Shown one piece after another: positions 24,956 to 34,025 of a stretch of DNA of 64,000 bases. Under the pieces are notes generated by a model. The model did no database searches and was not told where the DNA came from. It was given only the letters and a program-made list of their open reading frames with translations. A program made the translations under genes and the position numbers. The DNA is from Variovorax sp. PAMC28562. GTDB lineage: Bacteria > Pseudomonadota > Gammaproteobacteria > Burkholderiales > Burkholderiaceae_C. How positions within the stretch are numbered: position 1 is the stretch's first letter; every line of letters starts with the position of its first letter. The stretch spans positions 879,501 to 943,500 of the forward strand of contig NZ_CP060296.1 in NCBI RefSeq assembly GCF_014303735.1, written 5' to 3'.

Positions 24956-25408
24956 ATGTCATGCATAACCCTGCGTTTTCTTGCCGAACCCAACACCGTC
25001 AACTTCGGCGGCAAGGTGCACGGCGGCACCGTCATGAAGTGGATCGACGAAGCCGGCTATGCGTGCGCCACCAGCTGGGCCAAGCGCTACTGCGTGACCG
25101 CCTTCATCGGCAGCATCCGCTTTCAACACCCCGTCAAGATCGGCGACCTCGTCGAGGTCGAAGCCCGCCTCGTCTACACCGGCACGACCAGCATGAACAT
25201 CTCGGTCGAAGTGCGCAGCGGCGACATGAAGACCGGCGAGATGACCAAGACCACTGAATGCCTGGTGGTGTTCGTATCGGTCGATTCGCATGGGCGGCCG
25301 ACGCCTGTCGAAGCCTTCACACCGAGCACGCCGGGCGAGGCGGCGCTGGCCGAGCGCGCCAGGTCGTATCTCGAAGCGGCTCGGGCTGCGGCGAGTCCGA
25401 AGATTTAG
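24956..25408 (+). CDS. Acyl-CoA thioesterase, hotdog fold (YciA-like)
   Basis: This 150-residue protein has the hotdog core: NTVNFGGKVHGGTVMKWIDEAGY (about 14-36, the active-site loop and helix), FIGSIRFQHPVKIGDLVEVEA, then the final sheet ending in CLVVFVSVD. This is the acyl-CoA hydrolase subgroup with the N-F-G-x-x-H-G-G signature. It should hydrolyse acyl-CoA thioesters in the cytoplasm. It diverges from the TctC gene with a 104-bp gap. Acyl specificity is not visible. Confidence 0.9.
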   Translation: MSCITLRFLAEPNTVNFGGKVHGGTVMKWIDEAGYACATSWAKRYCVTAFIGSIRFQHPVKIGDLVEVEARLVYTGTTSMNISVEVRSGDMKTGEMTKTTECLVVFVSVDSHGRPTPVEAFTPSTPGEAALAERARSYLEAARAAASPKI

Positions 25409-25533
25409 CTGTAGGCAATGCGCTTGGCGGAAAACGCTCCGCCTGCCACCAGCCTTTGGCCCCGGCACGACTGAGCCACCCCCTTTGCAACGCCGCTCGT
25501 ATAGTGTCGGCAAACAAAATTCAGGGAGAACTC

Positions 25534-26757
25534 ATGATCGTTCAAGACGAGGAAGAGCCGTTTCTTCAATCGGCCAACTTTTTGCGCACCTGGTCGAAGT
25601 GCATGGGCCAAAGGTGCGAGATCGAGGGCGTTGCGCTGTCGCTCGACAGAGCGCCGCCGCCGCTGGCATCGCTGCCTTCACAGTCGTCTGTCACACCAGC
25701 AGCGCCGCAGCCGGCAACCAAGACAGTCCCGAAGAAAGTCGCTGGCGACCCTTACGTCAACACGGTGCTGGCGATCGCCAAGGTGGCGTCGTCCATCGGC
25801 AGCGCAGTTCACGCCATCCAGAACCCGCCGCCCGCGCCGTCAAAGGCACCCGCCGTCGCGCCAACGCCGCCCGCACCGAAGCGGCCCGTGGTGCCGCCCT
25901 TCGACATCCAGGACATTCCGGGCGCCATGCGCAAGCTTGGCATGCCGATGTCTGCGACGTTGATGGAGCGATGGTTTAGCGGGCAGCTCAATTACTCGCT
26001 GAGCGATGCCGACGAGAGAGCCGAGATCAACCAAAGCGGATTCCCGTACCCACCGAATATGGTCGACACCGCAACCATCATGATGGCGTGGGTACTCGGA
26101 TTTCGGAGGGCGAAGAATGCCTTCGATACATTGACCGAGTCGCTAATGCTCGAGACCCCTCGTGCGCGCGGTATCTTGGTGAACAAATTGACGCCTTACA
26201 AAACGCGCCAATCGATTCAACCTTGGCTGGAATGCAAAGGCGATCTTCAGCGCTTCCACGAGGAGTTTCAGTTTCAGCTGATCGATGTGAACGCAAGTTG
26301 GTCGGAGCGCATCGCGGTTCAGATGTACGAAGAGATGTCCAACAACGGCGTGCCGGATGACCTGACCGGTGCACTGGGCGCTTTCAACTTCTACGCGACG
26401 ATCGCCGAGGCCACCTTCAATCAGCAGGCCGGCACCGCCACCGTCACGCGCGTAGCCATCTATGTCAAAGATCACTACACCTTCTCGCCCACGCCGGGCA
26501 ATGTATCTCAGTACCTTGGGCACTGGAACAAGAGCCATGTCGCCATTCAGCACCTGCATGCTGCTGCTATGGCCGTCAACGCGCAGTTGTCAGACGCACC
26601 GGTCAGGATCGGCAAGGGCGCCGACAACATTTTCTACCCTGTGCGCAATAGCGACTTCCGCGCATGGCAGCAGAAGCACGGCCGCGGTGGCGACTTCATC
26701 ATCTACTCGGATCGCATATGGGTCACCCTCCGTCGACCCATCACGATCAACCTATGA
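25534..26757 (+). CDS. DUF6402-like protein, possible secretion-system effector
   Basis: This 407-residue protein starts at 25534 behind AGGGAG. Residues 1-35 are a short head, 38-122 a Pro/Ala-rich linker, and 123-407 a folded domain opening PPFDIQDIPGAMRKLGMPMSA, which I associate with DUF6402, a family often found near type VI secretion genes. The family call is from memory. No enzyme motif is evident. Its stop overlaps the start of a small anchored protein by 4 bp, and a paralogue follows, a layout typical of a toxin with immunity proteins. Base composition falls toward its 3' end. No signal peptide is present. Confidence 0.55.
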   Translation: MIVQDEEEPFLQSANFLRTWSKCMGQRCEIEGVALSLDRAPPPLASLPSQSSVTPAAPQPATKTVPKKVAGDPYVNTVLAIAKVASSIGSAVHAIQNPPPAPSKAPAVAPTPPAPKRPVVPPFDIQDIPGAMRKLGMPMSATLMERWFSGQLNYSLSDADERAEINQSGFPYPPNMVDTATIMMAWVLGFRRAKNAFDTLTESLMLETPRARGILVNKLTPYKTRQSIQPWLECKGDLQRFHEEFQFQLIDVNASWSERIAVQMYEEMSNNGVPDDLTGALGAFNFYATIAEATFNQQAGTATVTRVAIYVKDHYTFSPTPGNVSQYLGHWNKSHVAIQHLHAAAMAVNAQLSDAPVRIGKGADNIFYPVRNSDFRAWQQKHGRGGDFIIYSDRIWVTLRRPITINL

Positions 26758-27107
26758 AGAAGTTCAAATGGGTTCTCTTAGTCATTTGTTTGTTGCTCGT
26801 CGGGTGGAATGTCAACGCATACAAGCTGGGGATCGAGGGCCGTGCATCCATTAAAAAATGGACATATGAAGAGTCGCCGGACGGGCAATACACGCTTGCA
26901 TATGGCGATGGACCGGGCTACTGGGTCTGGGTGCGGCTCCGCAAAAAAGGCGGGGACGAAGTGCTTGCCGACAGATGGTTCGAAAGCAAGGAGCCGTACA
27001 AATCCGCATGGCTTGGCGACCGCGTCTACTACTCGCACTACGATGCAGACGGACCAATCTACCTTCCGCCCGTTTGGTTGGAGAAGTGGCTCGCGAGATT
27101 GCCTTGA
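26754..27107 (+). CDS. Membrane-anchored 117-aa protein, first of two tandem paralogues
   Basis: This 117-residue protein has an N-terminal hydrophobic segment after KKFK (residues 6-20), ending near NVNAYKLG, either a signal anchor or a signal peptide. The rest is a compact beta-rich domain with SPDGQYTLAYG, WVWVRLRKKGGDEVLADRWFES and a YLPPVWLEKWLARLP tail. The start overlaps the preceding stop (ATGA). It shares about 60% identity and exact length with the next gene. It probably faces the periplasm; an immunity role is inferred from context only. Local GC is visibly lower than the flanks. Confidence 0.65.
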   Translation: MKKFKWVLLVICLLLVGWNVNAYKLGIEGRASIKKWTYEESPDGQYTLAYGDGPGYWVWVRLRKKGGDEVLADRWFESKEPYKSAWLGDRVYYSHYDADGPIYLPPVWLEKWLARLP

Positions 27108-27136
27108 CGGTCTTTGCTACTAATCACGGTGAAGCT

Positions 27137-27490
27137 ATGAAAAGGCTCAAGTGGGTCGCTTTGGGTATCTGCCTGCTGATAGCTGCGTGGAATATTAATG
27201 CTTACAGGCTAGGCGTTGAAGGCCGTGCATCAGTTCAAAGATGGACGTACAAGAACTCTCCGGACGGTCGCTATACCTTGGCATACGGCACCGGCCTAGG
27301 TAACTGGATTTGGGTGCGGCTACGCCGAAGCGGCGAAACTGAAGTGCTGGCTGACCGATGGTTTGAAAGCACAGAGCCAAACTGGGTCTTTTGGGATGCC
27401 GATCATGTCTCTTACTCACGCTACGACGCAACGGGGCCGATCCATCTTCCGCCCAACTGGTTGGACAATTGGCTGGCGAAGCTGCCTTGA
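27137..27490 (+). CDS. Membrane-anchored 117-aa protein, second of two tandem paralogues
   Basis: This is a paralogue of the preceding gene with the same length and layout: KRLK, a hydrophobic segment, NINAYRLGVEGRAS, SPDGRYTLAYG, WIWVRLRRSG, DRWFEST and a final PPNWLDNWLAKLP. Conservation is spread evenly, so both copies appear to be under selection. Divergence sits in the middle (ESTEPNWVFWDADHV against ESKEPYKSAWLGDRV). A 29-bp gap separates them. It is convergent with fahA. Confidence 0.65.
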   Translation: MKRLKWVALGICLLIAAWNINAYRLGVEGRASVQRWTYKNSPDGRYTLAYGTGLGNWIWVRLRRSGETEVLADRWFESTEPNWVFWDADHVSYSRYDATGPIHLPPNWLDNWLAKLP

Positions 27491-27515
27491 TGGCGCTTCG
27501 AGGAGCCGCCCCTTC

Positions 27516-28784
27516 TCACACAGCCAGCACTGTCCCGCTCACCTCACCCAACCCGATGCGCACCGCCCCGTCACGCTCGCACCAGCCGCGCAGCGTCAAC
27601 GTGTCGCCGTCTTCCAGGAACGTTCGCTTCTCCCCATTGGGCAGCGTGATGGGTTGCTTGCCGCCCATCGTGAGTTCGAGCAGCGAACCGGCCTGATCGA
27701 GCTCGGGGCCCGACAGCGTGCCGGAGCCGAGCAGGTCGCCGGGCTGCAGGTTGCAGCCATTCACCGTATGGTGCGCGACCAGTTGCGCGGCGGTCCAGTA
27801 GGCGGCTTGCGTCGTGTTGCCGAGCGTGAGGCGCACGGGTGCTGTACCGGCCTCACGCATGGCTGCGGTCTGCAGCAATACCTCGAGCGTGATGTCGAGT
27901 GCGCCTGCATCGCGGTTGGCTCGCGAGTCGAGGTACGGCATCGGCTGCGGGTCGCCGGCCGGGCGCTCGAACCTTGCGCGGAACGGCGCGAGCGCGTCCA
28001 TCGTCACCAGCCAAGGCGACACGGTGCTGGCGAAATTCTTTGCCAGGAACGGGCCGAGCGGCTGGTATTCCCAAGCCTGCAGATCGCGCGCTGACCAGTC
28101 GTTGAACAACGTCACGCCGAACAGATGTTGCTCAGCTTGGTCCATGCCGATCGGTTCGCCCAGCGCATTGCCCTGGCCGATGAAAAAGCCGAGCTCCAGT
28201 TCGTAGTCGAGCCGCTTGCTCGGGCCAAACGACGGCTCGGCCGCATCCGGCGCCTTGGTCTGCCCCTGCGGCCGTTTGAACTGCTGGCCGCTGACGCCGA
28301 TCGACGAACTGCGACCGTGATAACCGATGGGCACCCACTTGTAGTTGGGCATCAGCGGTTGGTCGGGACGGAACAACTTGCCGACCGTCGTCGCGTGGTG
28401 GATGCCAGTGTAGAAGTCCGTGTAGTCACCGATGCGGCAAGGCACGTGCATCGTGACCTGCGCCGGATTGATCAATGCGTTTTCCCATTCGGACTGGCGG
28501 GCGCTGCCTTGGGTCAGGCCTTGCGAGATCAGCGAGCGCAACGCGGCACGCTTGGCCGGCGTCGCGGCCATCAACGTGTTCATGTCGTCAGTGTCGATCA
28601 GCTTGGCCATGCGCAGATCGAGGATCTTGTCGCCGATGGCCACACCGATGCGCCGCTCGTGTCGCGGTGCGCGGCTGAAGGTGCCGAAAGGCAGGTTCTG
28701 GATCGGAAAATCGCAGCCCGTGTCGTTGGCCGATTCGACCCAGCTGCGGCGCTTCGGGTCGTGCGTTTCATTGATCGTGGTCAT
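27516..28784 (-). CDS. fahA: Fumarylacetoacetase
   Basis: This 422-residue enzyme hydrolyses fumarylacetoacetate to fumarate and acetoacetate, the last step of the homogentisate pathway. Active-site blocks are present: [10 protein letters not shown] (metal Asp and catalytic His), [10 protein letters not shown] (two metal Glu), and [20 protein letters not shown] (metal Asp). Length matches the family. The start at 28784 overlaps the hmgA stop by 4 bp. It is last in the homogentisate operon. Confidence 0.96.
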   Translation of the reverse strand: MTTINETHDPKRRSWVESANDTGCDFPIQNLPFGTFSRAPRHERRIGVAIGDKILDLRMAKLIDTDDMNTLMAATPAKRAALRSLISQGLTQGSARQSEWENALINPAQVTMHVPCRIGDYTDFYTGIHHATTVGKLFRPDQPLMPNYKWVPIGYHGRSSSIGVSGQQFKRPQGQTKAPDAAEPSFGPSKRLDYELELGFFIGQGNALGEPIGMDQAEQHLFGVTLFNDWSARDLQAWEYQPLGPFLAKNFASTVSPWLVTMDALAPFRARFERPAGDPQPMPYLDSRANRDAGALDITLEVLLQTAAMREAGTAPVRLTLGNTTQAAYWTAAQLVAHHTVNGCNLQPGDLLGSGTLSGPELDQAGSLLELTMGGKQPITLPNGEKRTFLEDGDTLTLRGWCERDGAVRIGLGEVSGTVLAV

Positions 28785-30106
28785 GACTTGAATTGGTCCT
28801 TGAGGCCAGCCCAGCAATCGGCATAGGCGTGGTCTAGCACCGGGCTCTGCATGGCCCACTGCGTCGGGATGAATCGAAAGCGGCTCTCGAACATGAAGGC
28901 CAGCGTGTTGTCGAGCTTCTGCGGTTTGAGGTCGGCGTGGCTGGCCTTGTCGAAAGCTTCTTCATCCGGCCCGTGCGGCACCATCATGTTGTGCAGGCTG
29001 GCGCCACCGGGCTTGAAACCGCCCGGCTTGGCGTCGTACTCGCCGTAGACCAGCCCCATGAATTCGCTCATCAGGTTGCGGTGGTACCACGGCGGCCTGA
29101 AGGTGTTTTCCATCACCAGCCAGCGCGGCGGAAAGATCACGAAGTCGCAGTTGGCCGTGCCGGGCGTATCGCTCGGCGAGGTCAGCACGGTGAAGATCGA
29201 TGGGTCGGGGTGGTCGAAGCTGATCGAGCCGATCGTCATGAAGTTGGCCGTGTCGTACTTGACGGGCGCGAGGTTGCCGTGCCACGCGACCACGTTGAAG
29301 GGCGACTGCTTCATGGGTGCGCGCCAGAAGCGGCCACCGAACTTCTTGACGATTTCGTAAGCGCCGCCGGCATCTTCGAAGGCTGCGACGGGCGCCTGGA
29401 AATCGCGCGCGTTCGCGAGGCCGTTCGAGCCGATCGGGCCCAGCTCGGGCAAGCGGAACTGCGCGCCGTAGTTCTCGCAGACGTAGCCGCGCGACGGCCC
29501 CGCGCCAGCCTCCGAATCCGGCAGCGCCACCTTGAACACGACGCCGCGCGGCAGCACCGCGATCTCGCCGGGCTTGACTTCCAGCACGCCGAGTTCGGAC
29601 GTGATGACCAGTCGGCCCTGCTGCGGCACCAGAAGCATCTCGCCATCGGCGTTGACGAAGGCGCGACGGTCCATCGACCGGCCGGCCAGGTACACGTGCG
29701 CGGCGATGCCGCTCTGCGCCTCGGCATCGCCGTTGGCGGCCAGGGTGTGCATGCCGTCGACGAAGTCGGCCGTGCTTGCACCGCTCTCGGCGTCGAGAGG
29801 AATCGCGCCCCAGCGCATCGGTTCCGGCGGCAGCGCGATGCTGCGGTCGCCGCCTGTCGTCCACACCGCCTGCTCGTACGGTGCATAGCGGCCGGACACT
29901 ACGGAGGGCTGGCGGCGATAGACCCAGGTACGACGGTTCTCGTGGCGCGGCGCGGTGAAGGCGGTGCCGGAAATCAGCTCCGGATAGAGATCGAACGGCG
30001 CGCGCTGCGGGCTGTTGCGATGCTGCGGCAGCGCGCCGGCAACGGCTTCGGTCGCGTACTCGTTGGCGAAGCCGGATTGATAGGAAAGGGGTGCAGTGCT
30101 TGTCAT
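28781..30106 (-). CDS. hmgA: Homogentisate 1,2-dioxygenase
   Basis: This 441-residue non-haem iron enzyme opens the homogentisate ring to maleylacetoacetate. Diagnostic blocks are [19 protein letters not shown] at the N-terminus, [19 protein letters not shown] (iron His and Glu) and [19 protein letters not shown] (iron His). Length is normal. Maleylacetoacetate isomerase, the next enzyme, is not in the window. A 39-bp gap follows the DUF2783 gene. Confidence 0.97.
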   Translation of the reverse strand: MTSTAPLSYQSGFANEYATEAVAGALPQHRNSPQRAPFDLYPELISGTAFTAPRHENRRTWVYRRQPSVVSGRYAPYEQAVWTTGGDRSIALPPEPMRWGAIPLDAESGASTADFVDGMHTLAANGDAEAQSGIAAHVYLAGRSMDRRAFVNADGEMLLVPQQGRLVITSELGVLEVKPGEIAVLPRGVVFKVALPDSEAGAGPSRGYVCENYGAQFRLPELGPIGSNGLANARDFQAPVAAFEDAGGAYEIVKKFGGRFWRAPMKQSPFNVVAWHGNLAPVKYDTANFMTIGSISFDHPDPSIFTVLTSPSDTPGTANCDFVIFPPRWLVMENTFRPPWYHRNLMSEFMGLVYGEYDAKPGGFKPGGASLHNMMVPHGPDEEAFDKASHADLKPQKLDNTLAFMFESRFRFIPTQWAMQSPVLDHAYADCWAGLKDQFKS

Positions 30107-30145
30107 GAAATATCTCGACGAGGGGTCGATATGAACAGAATTTTC

Positions 30146-30361
30146 TCAGGCCTGCCGCGCCGTGGTCAGCGCCTGGCGCAGCACCGCCATCGATCCGATG
30201 TGGTTGGCGAGCACCAGCACCAGGCGGGCGTTGAGTGCGTGGCTTTGTTCGGTGTTGAAGCCTTGATGCGCTTCGATGAGCGCTTCGTAGAAATCATCGG
30301 GCGCTTCGAGATTGGGCGTGGTGACGAGAGGGGCTGAAGTTATGTTCGATGGGCTGGACAT
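30146..30361 (-). CDS. DUF2783 family protein
   Basis: This 71-residue protein fits DUF2783: LEAPDDFYEALIEAHQGF, then SHALNARLVLVLANHIGS, two helices of a small all-alpha protein. The start at 30361 (MSSPSN) is preceded by AGGAA. It lies between the FAD hydroxylase (13-bp gap) and hmgA, and such genes commonly accompany this hydroxylase. It may be a small partner or stabiliser; function unknown. Confidence 0.75.
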   Translation of the reverse strand: MSSPSNITSAPLVTTPNLEAPDDFYEALIEAHQGFNTEQSHALNARLVLVLANHIGSMAVLRQALTTARQA

Positions 30362-30374
30362 GACAGGTTCCTTT

Positions 30375-32051
30375 TCAGCCACGCGCAAGGGCACGGTCGA
30401 GCGCTATTCGGATCGCTCGCGCATCCGGTTGCCGCCATCGCGCGCAGACGTGCTGGTCGGGGCGCAGCAAATAGACAGTGCCGGCTTGTGCGTCGTAGCG
30501 CTGCATGGCGAGAGCATGCGCATCGTCGAGCGCCACGCGAACGACGGCGACCTGCACATCGGCCTCGAACGCGCTCTCCGCAACAGCGCGCGCGCTTCGG
30601 TCGGCGGCGGCGCCATCGCCGAACACCAGCGCTGCGAAGTTGCCGGTGCCGACGGCGCGCAGCAACCATCCGGGCTCGCCTGCCCTCACGCGTGACGCCA
30701 GTGGCGCATCAGCCGCCACGGCACCCGGCACCATGCGCCCTTCGAACCCATCGCCCTGCACGTCCGCGGTGTTGAGTGGAGACGCATGCAATGTCGCTGG
30801 CACCGACAAGCGCCCGCTGTTCACCAGCGTGCGCGCGAACGGTTGCGTCTTCGCGAGTTGCAGCACGGCATCGCGAAACAGCCGGCTCACTTCGCTTTTG
30901 GGCGTGATGAAGTCGGTGGCGCGGGTCGAGTTGAGGATGTTCTCGTCGGCAGCCGCTTCGCGCTCGTCGGCGTAACTGTCGAGCAGCGAATCGCTCGCGT
31001 GACCCCGCAGCACCGCAACCAGCTTCCAGGCCAGGTTCTCCGCGTCCTGCACGCCCGAGTTGGCACCTCGCGCACCGAAGGGCGAGACGCCATGCGCAGA
31101 GTCGCCGGCGAACAAAACGCGACCGTGCCGAAAGCGCGCCATGCGTAAACAAGAGAAGGTGTAGACGCTGGCCCATTCGAGCTCGAAGGGCGTGTCTTTC
31201 ATGGCGGAGTTGGCGAGCAGCGCCTGCACGCGCGGAATGATGTTCTCCGGCTTCTTCTCTTCTTCAGGATCGGCGTCCCAGCCAAGCTGGAAATCGATGC
31301 GCCAGACGTTGTCGGGCTGCATGTGCAACAGCACGCTCTGATTCGGATGGAACGCCGGGTCGAACCAGAACCAGCGCTCGGCCGGCCGGTCGAGCTTCAT
31401 CTTGACGTCGGCGATGAGGAAGCGGTCTTTGAAAGTTCGGCCTTGCGCCTCTTGCCCGACGAGTTGCCGCAGCGTCGAGCGCGATCCGTCGCAGGCCGCG
31501 ACATGATCGGCCGCGATGCGGTATTCGCCCTCGGGTGTCTCGATGGTCAGCACCGCATGGTCGTCGAATTGCGCGATGCCTTTGACCTTGCTGCGCCAGC
31601 GGATGTCGATGAGCGGCAGCGCCGCAGCGCGCTCCGCCAGAAAGCCTTCGACGTAGTACTGCTGCAGGTTGATGAAGGCCGGGCGCTCGTGGCCGGGTTC
31701 CGGCTGCAGGTCGAATTCGTAGACCTGCTCGTCCTTGAAGAAGACACGACCCAGTTTCCACGACACGCCCTTGTCGATCATGCGGTCGCCGCAACCGAGC
31801 CGATCGAAGATCTCCAGCGTGCGCTTGGCAAAGCAGATGGCGCGCGAACCGGTCGACAGGCGATCGTCGTTGTCGAGCAGTACGACCGGAATACGCTGTT
31901 GCGCCAAATCGATCGCCAGTGCGAGCCCGACCGGACCGGCACCGACGACGACGACCGGATGACGCGCCGGCGAAGCTGCGTCCCTAGCGGCGTCTTGATC
32001 CGGATGTCGAACGTAGTCGAATACTTGCCGTTGATAGTCGACCGGCGCCAC
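30375..32051 (-). CDS. FAD-dependent aromatic hydroxylase (MhpA/PheA-like)
   Basis: This roughly 558-residue class A flavoprotein monooxygenase has GAGPVGLALAIDLAQ (FAD/Rossmann), DGSRSTLRQLVG (the DG motif) and VLFAGDSAHGVSPFGARGANSG (the GD motif), then a thioredoxin-like C-terminal domain. In an operon with hmgA and fahA it probably hydroxylates 3- or 4-hydroxyphenylacetate to homogentisate, which is inference. The GTG at 32051 is chosen because GGAGG lies 7 bases before it; GTG codons at 32057 and 32075 are alternatives overlapping the previous gene. Confidence 0.88.
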   Translation of the reverse strand: MAPVDYQRQVFDYVRHPDQDAARDAASPARHPVVVVGAGPVGLALAIDLAQQRIPVVLLDNDDRLSTGSRAICFAKRTLEIFDRLGCGDRMIDKGVSWKLGRVFFKDEQVYEFDLQPEPGHERPAFINLQQYYVEGFLAERAAALPLIDIRWRSKVKGIAQFDDHAVLTIETPEGEYRIAADHVAACDGSRSTLRQLVGQEAQGRTFKDRFLIADVKMKLDRPAERWFWFDPAFHPNQSVLLHMQPDNVWRIDFQLGWDADPEEEKKPENIIPRVQALLANSAMKDTPFELEWASVYTFSCLRMARFRHGRVLFAGDSAHGVSPFGARGANSGVQDAENLAWKLVAVLRGHASDSLLDSYADEREAAADENILNSTRATDFITPKSEVSRLFRDAVLQLAKTQPFARTLVNSGRLSVPATLHASPLNTADVQGDGFEGRMVPGAVAADAPLASRVRAGEPGWLLRAVGTGNFAALVFGDGAAADRSARAVAESAFEADVQVAVVRVALDDAHALAMQRYDAQAGTVYLLRPDQHVCARWRQPDARAIRIALDRALARG

Positions 32052-32053
32052 GC

Positions 32054-33040
32054 TCACCCCTCCAACGTATTCCACATCTCCACATCCCGCTCCGCCGTCC
32101 AGATGCGAGGATGGTCGTAGCCGGTGGCTTCGTCGTAGGCGCGCGTCACGTCGAACGGCATGCAGTGATCGAAGATGACCCAGTGACCGTACGTCGGGCG
32201 CAGGGCGGCCATCGTCTCCTTGTAGATCGTGTTCAGGTTCTTGCCGGCGGCCACGCCGTTGTTGACCATCGTGTAGACGTCGGAGATGAAGGCGCGGGTC
32301 GAGGCAATGGCCTTCTTGACGTCGCCGGCGTTCTCCAGCGCGGCACCGCGGCCGGGCACGAGCTTCTCGAAGCCGTAGGCCGACAAGCGGTCGAGCGTGG
32401 TGGGCCAGTCGCGGAAGTAGCAGTCGCCTGCGTAGGCGGTGCTCTGGTACTCGACCAGGTCGCCGGCAAAGCAGATCTTCTGGTCTTCCAGGTAGGCGAT
32501 GGTGTCGCCCTTGGTGTGGCCGCGGCCGATCTGGGCGATCTTGACTTCGAGCTTCTTGCCGAGCCAGACGCTCATGGTGCCGTCGAAGGTCATGGTCGGC
32601 CAGGTGAGGCCGGGCGGCACGGATTCGACGTTGCGAAACAGGCGCGGGAAGCGGCCGATTTCGCTAGCTTTGTCTTGTTCGCCGCGCTCGACGATGAGGT
32701 CGTAGGTGTCGCGGCTGGCGATGATCTGCTCGGCGCCTTCTTTGAAGTAGGCCGAGGCACCGAGCACGCGCACCGCGTGGTAGTGGCTCAGGAGCACGTA
32801 CTTGATGGGCAGCGGGGTGATCTCGCGGATGCGGCGGATGACGTCTTGCGCCATGCCGGGGGTGGCTTGCGTGTCGACGACCATGACGGCTTCGTCGCCG
32901 ATGAAGATGCCGGTGTTGGGGTCGCCTTCGGCGGTGTAGGCGTAGGCGTTCTCGGAGAGGCGGGTGAAGCTGACGGTTTTCTCGGCGAGGTCGGCCTGGC
33001 TGGCGAAGACTTTGGGGGGGGTGTTCGTGGGTTGGGTCAT
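32054..33040 (-). CDS. MBL-fold protein with incomplete metal site
   Basis: This 328-residue metallo-beta-lactamase-fold protein is first in the homogentisate operon. The usual HxHxDH motif is H86-Y-H88-A-V90-R91, so the Asp and third His are replaced. The later ligands H175 (GRGHTKGD) and D194 (FAGD) are present, but the final PGHG is PGRG. At most one metal could be held in the normal way. A quinol- or lactone-related hydrolysis role is possible, but activity is uncertain. GGAGACACGC lies before the ATG. Confidence 0.8.
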   Translation of the reverse strand: MTQPTNTPPKVFASQADLAEKTVSFTRLSENAYAYTAEGDPNTGIFIGDEAVMVVDTQATPGMAQDVIRRIREITPLPIKYVLLSHYHAVRVLGASAYFKEGAEQIIASRDTYDLIVERGEQDKASEIGRFPRLFRNVESVPPGLTWPTMTFDGTMSVWLGKKLEVKIAQIGRGHTKGDTIAYLEDQKICFAGDLVEYQSTAYAGDCYFRDWPTTLDRLSAYGFEKLVPGRGAALENAGDVKKAIASTRAFISDVYTMVNNGVAAGKNLNTIYKETMAALRPTYGHWVIFDHCMPFDVTRAYDEATGYDHPRIWTAERDVEMWNTLEG

Positions 33041-33196
33041 GGTGCGTGTCTCCGGTTTGTCGCGGGCACATGCCGCGGCGGTTCTATTTTCAATTCGTCT
33101 AAAAAGAATACGTTTGCTCTGTGCGAATCGTCGAGTCTAGGATGCCGATCAGTTAATGTCTAACTCTTTTCACATGAACGAACTCGCCACGCGCCC

Positions 33197-34024
33197 ATGA
33201 CCATCGACATCGACCGCACGCAACGCGGCATCCAGAGCATCGAAGTCGGCGGCCAGTTGCTGCGCGCGCTGGTGCACAACGGCCGGCCGATGGCGCTCAA
33301 AGACCTCGCCCGCGAAGCCGACATGAGCGCCGCCAAGGCGCATCCGTACATGGTCAGCTTCGGGCGGCTCGGGCTCATCGAGCAAGACGCCATCAGCGGT
33401 CACTATCTGCTCGGTCCGCTCGCTTTGCAACTGGGGTTGATCGGGTTGCAGCAGGCCAATCCGGTGCAGATCGCGACGCCGCTGATCGATGCATTGGCAC
33501 AGCGCATCGGCCAGACGGTCGCGATCGCGGTGTGGGGCGATCGCGGCGCGACCATCGTGCGCATTGCGGAGTCGCCCGCGGCGGTGCACGTCGCCATGCG
33601 GCACGGCACGGTGTTCTCGCTGACCGACACGGCGTCTGGCCGGCTCTTCGGCGCCTACCTGGATGCGGCCATCGTGAAGCAGCAGCTCGAGGCCGCCCGC
33701 GCGCGTCGCAAGCTGCGCGACCGCGAAGGGTCGGCCAAGGTCGTCGGCATGCCGCCACAGCCGCCTGTGCCGGCATGGAAAGACTTTGAAGTGCAGCTCG
33801 ACGAAGTTCGTCGCCACGGCATCAGCCGCTCGGAGGGCGAGATCGTTCCGGGCGTCAATGCGATGTCGGCGCCGGTGTTCGACCACACGGGTGCGATCAA
33901 GTTGGCCATCACCGCGATCGGTGCGGCCGGCATCTTCGACAGCCGCTGGAACGGCGAATTGGCGAAGGCGCTCAAGGCGTGCGCCGATGCGGTGTCGCAG
34001 CGGCTGGGTGCGCCGCGACGCTGA
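33197..34024 (+). CDS. IclR-family transcriptional regulator
   Basis: This 275-residue regulator has an N-terminal winged helix (about 13-70, with LLRALVHNGRPMALKDLARE) and a C-terminal effector domain (about 85-270) with SEGEIVPGVNAMSAPVFDHTG, the IclR signature (shown partly). It diverges from the homogentisate operon with a 156-bp promoter region, so it most likely controls it in response to homogentisate or a hydroxyphenylacetate. That ligand is inferred. Confidence 0.9.
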   Translation: MTIDIDRTQRGIQSIEVGGQLLRALVHNGRPMALKDLAREADMSAAKAHPYMVSFGRLGLIEQDAISGHYLLGPLALQLGLIGLQQANPVQIATPLIDALAQRIGQTVAIAVWGDRGATIVRIAESPAAVHVAMRHGTVFSLTDTASGRLFGAYLDAAIVKQQLEAARARRKLRDREGSAKVVGMPPQPPVPAWKDFEVQLDEVRRHGISRSEGEIVPGVNAMSAPVFDHTGAIKLAITAIGAAGIFDSRWNGELAKALKACADAVSQRLGAPRR

Positions 34025-34025
34025 A

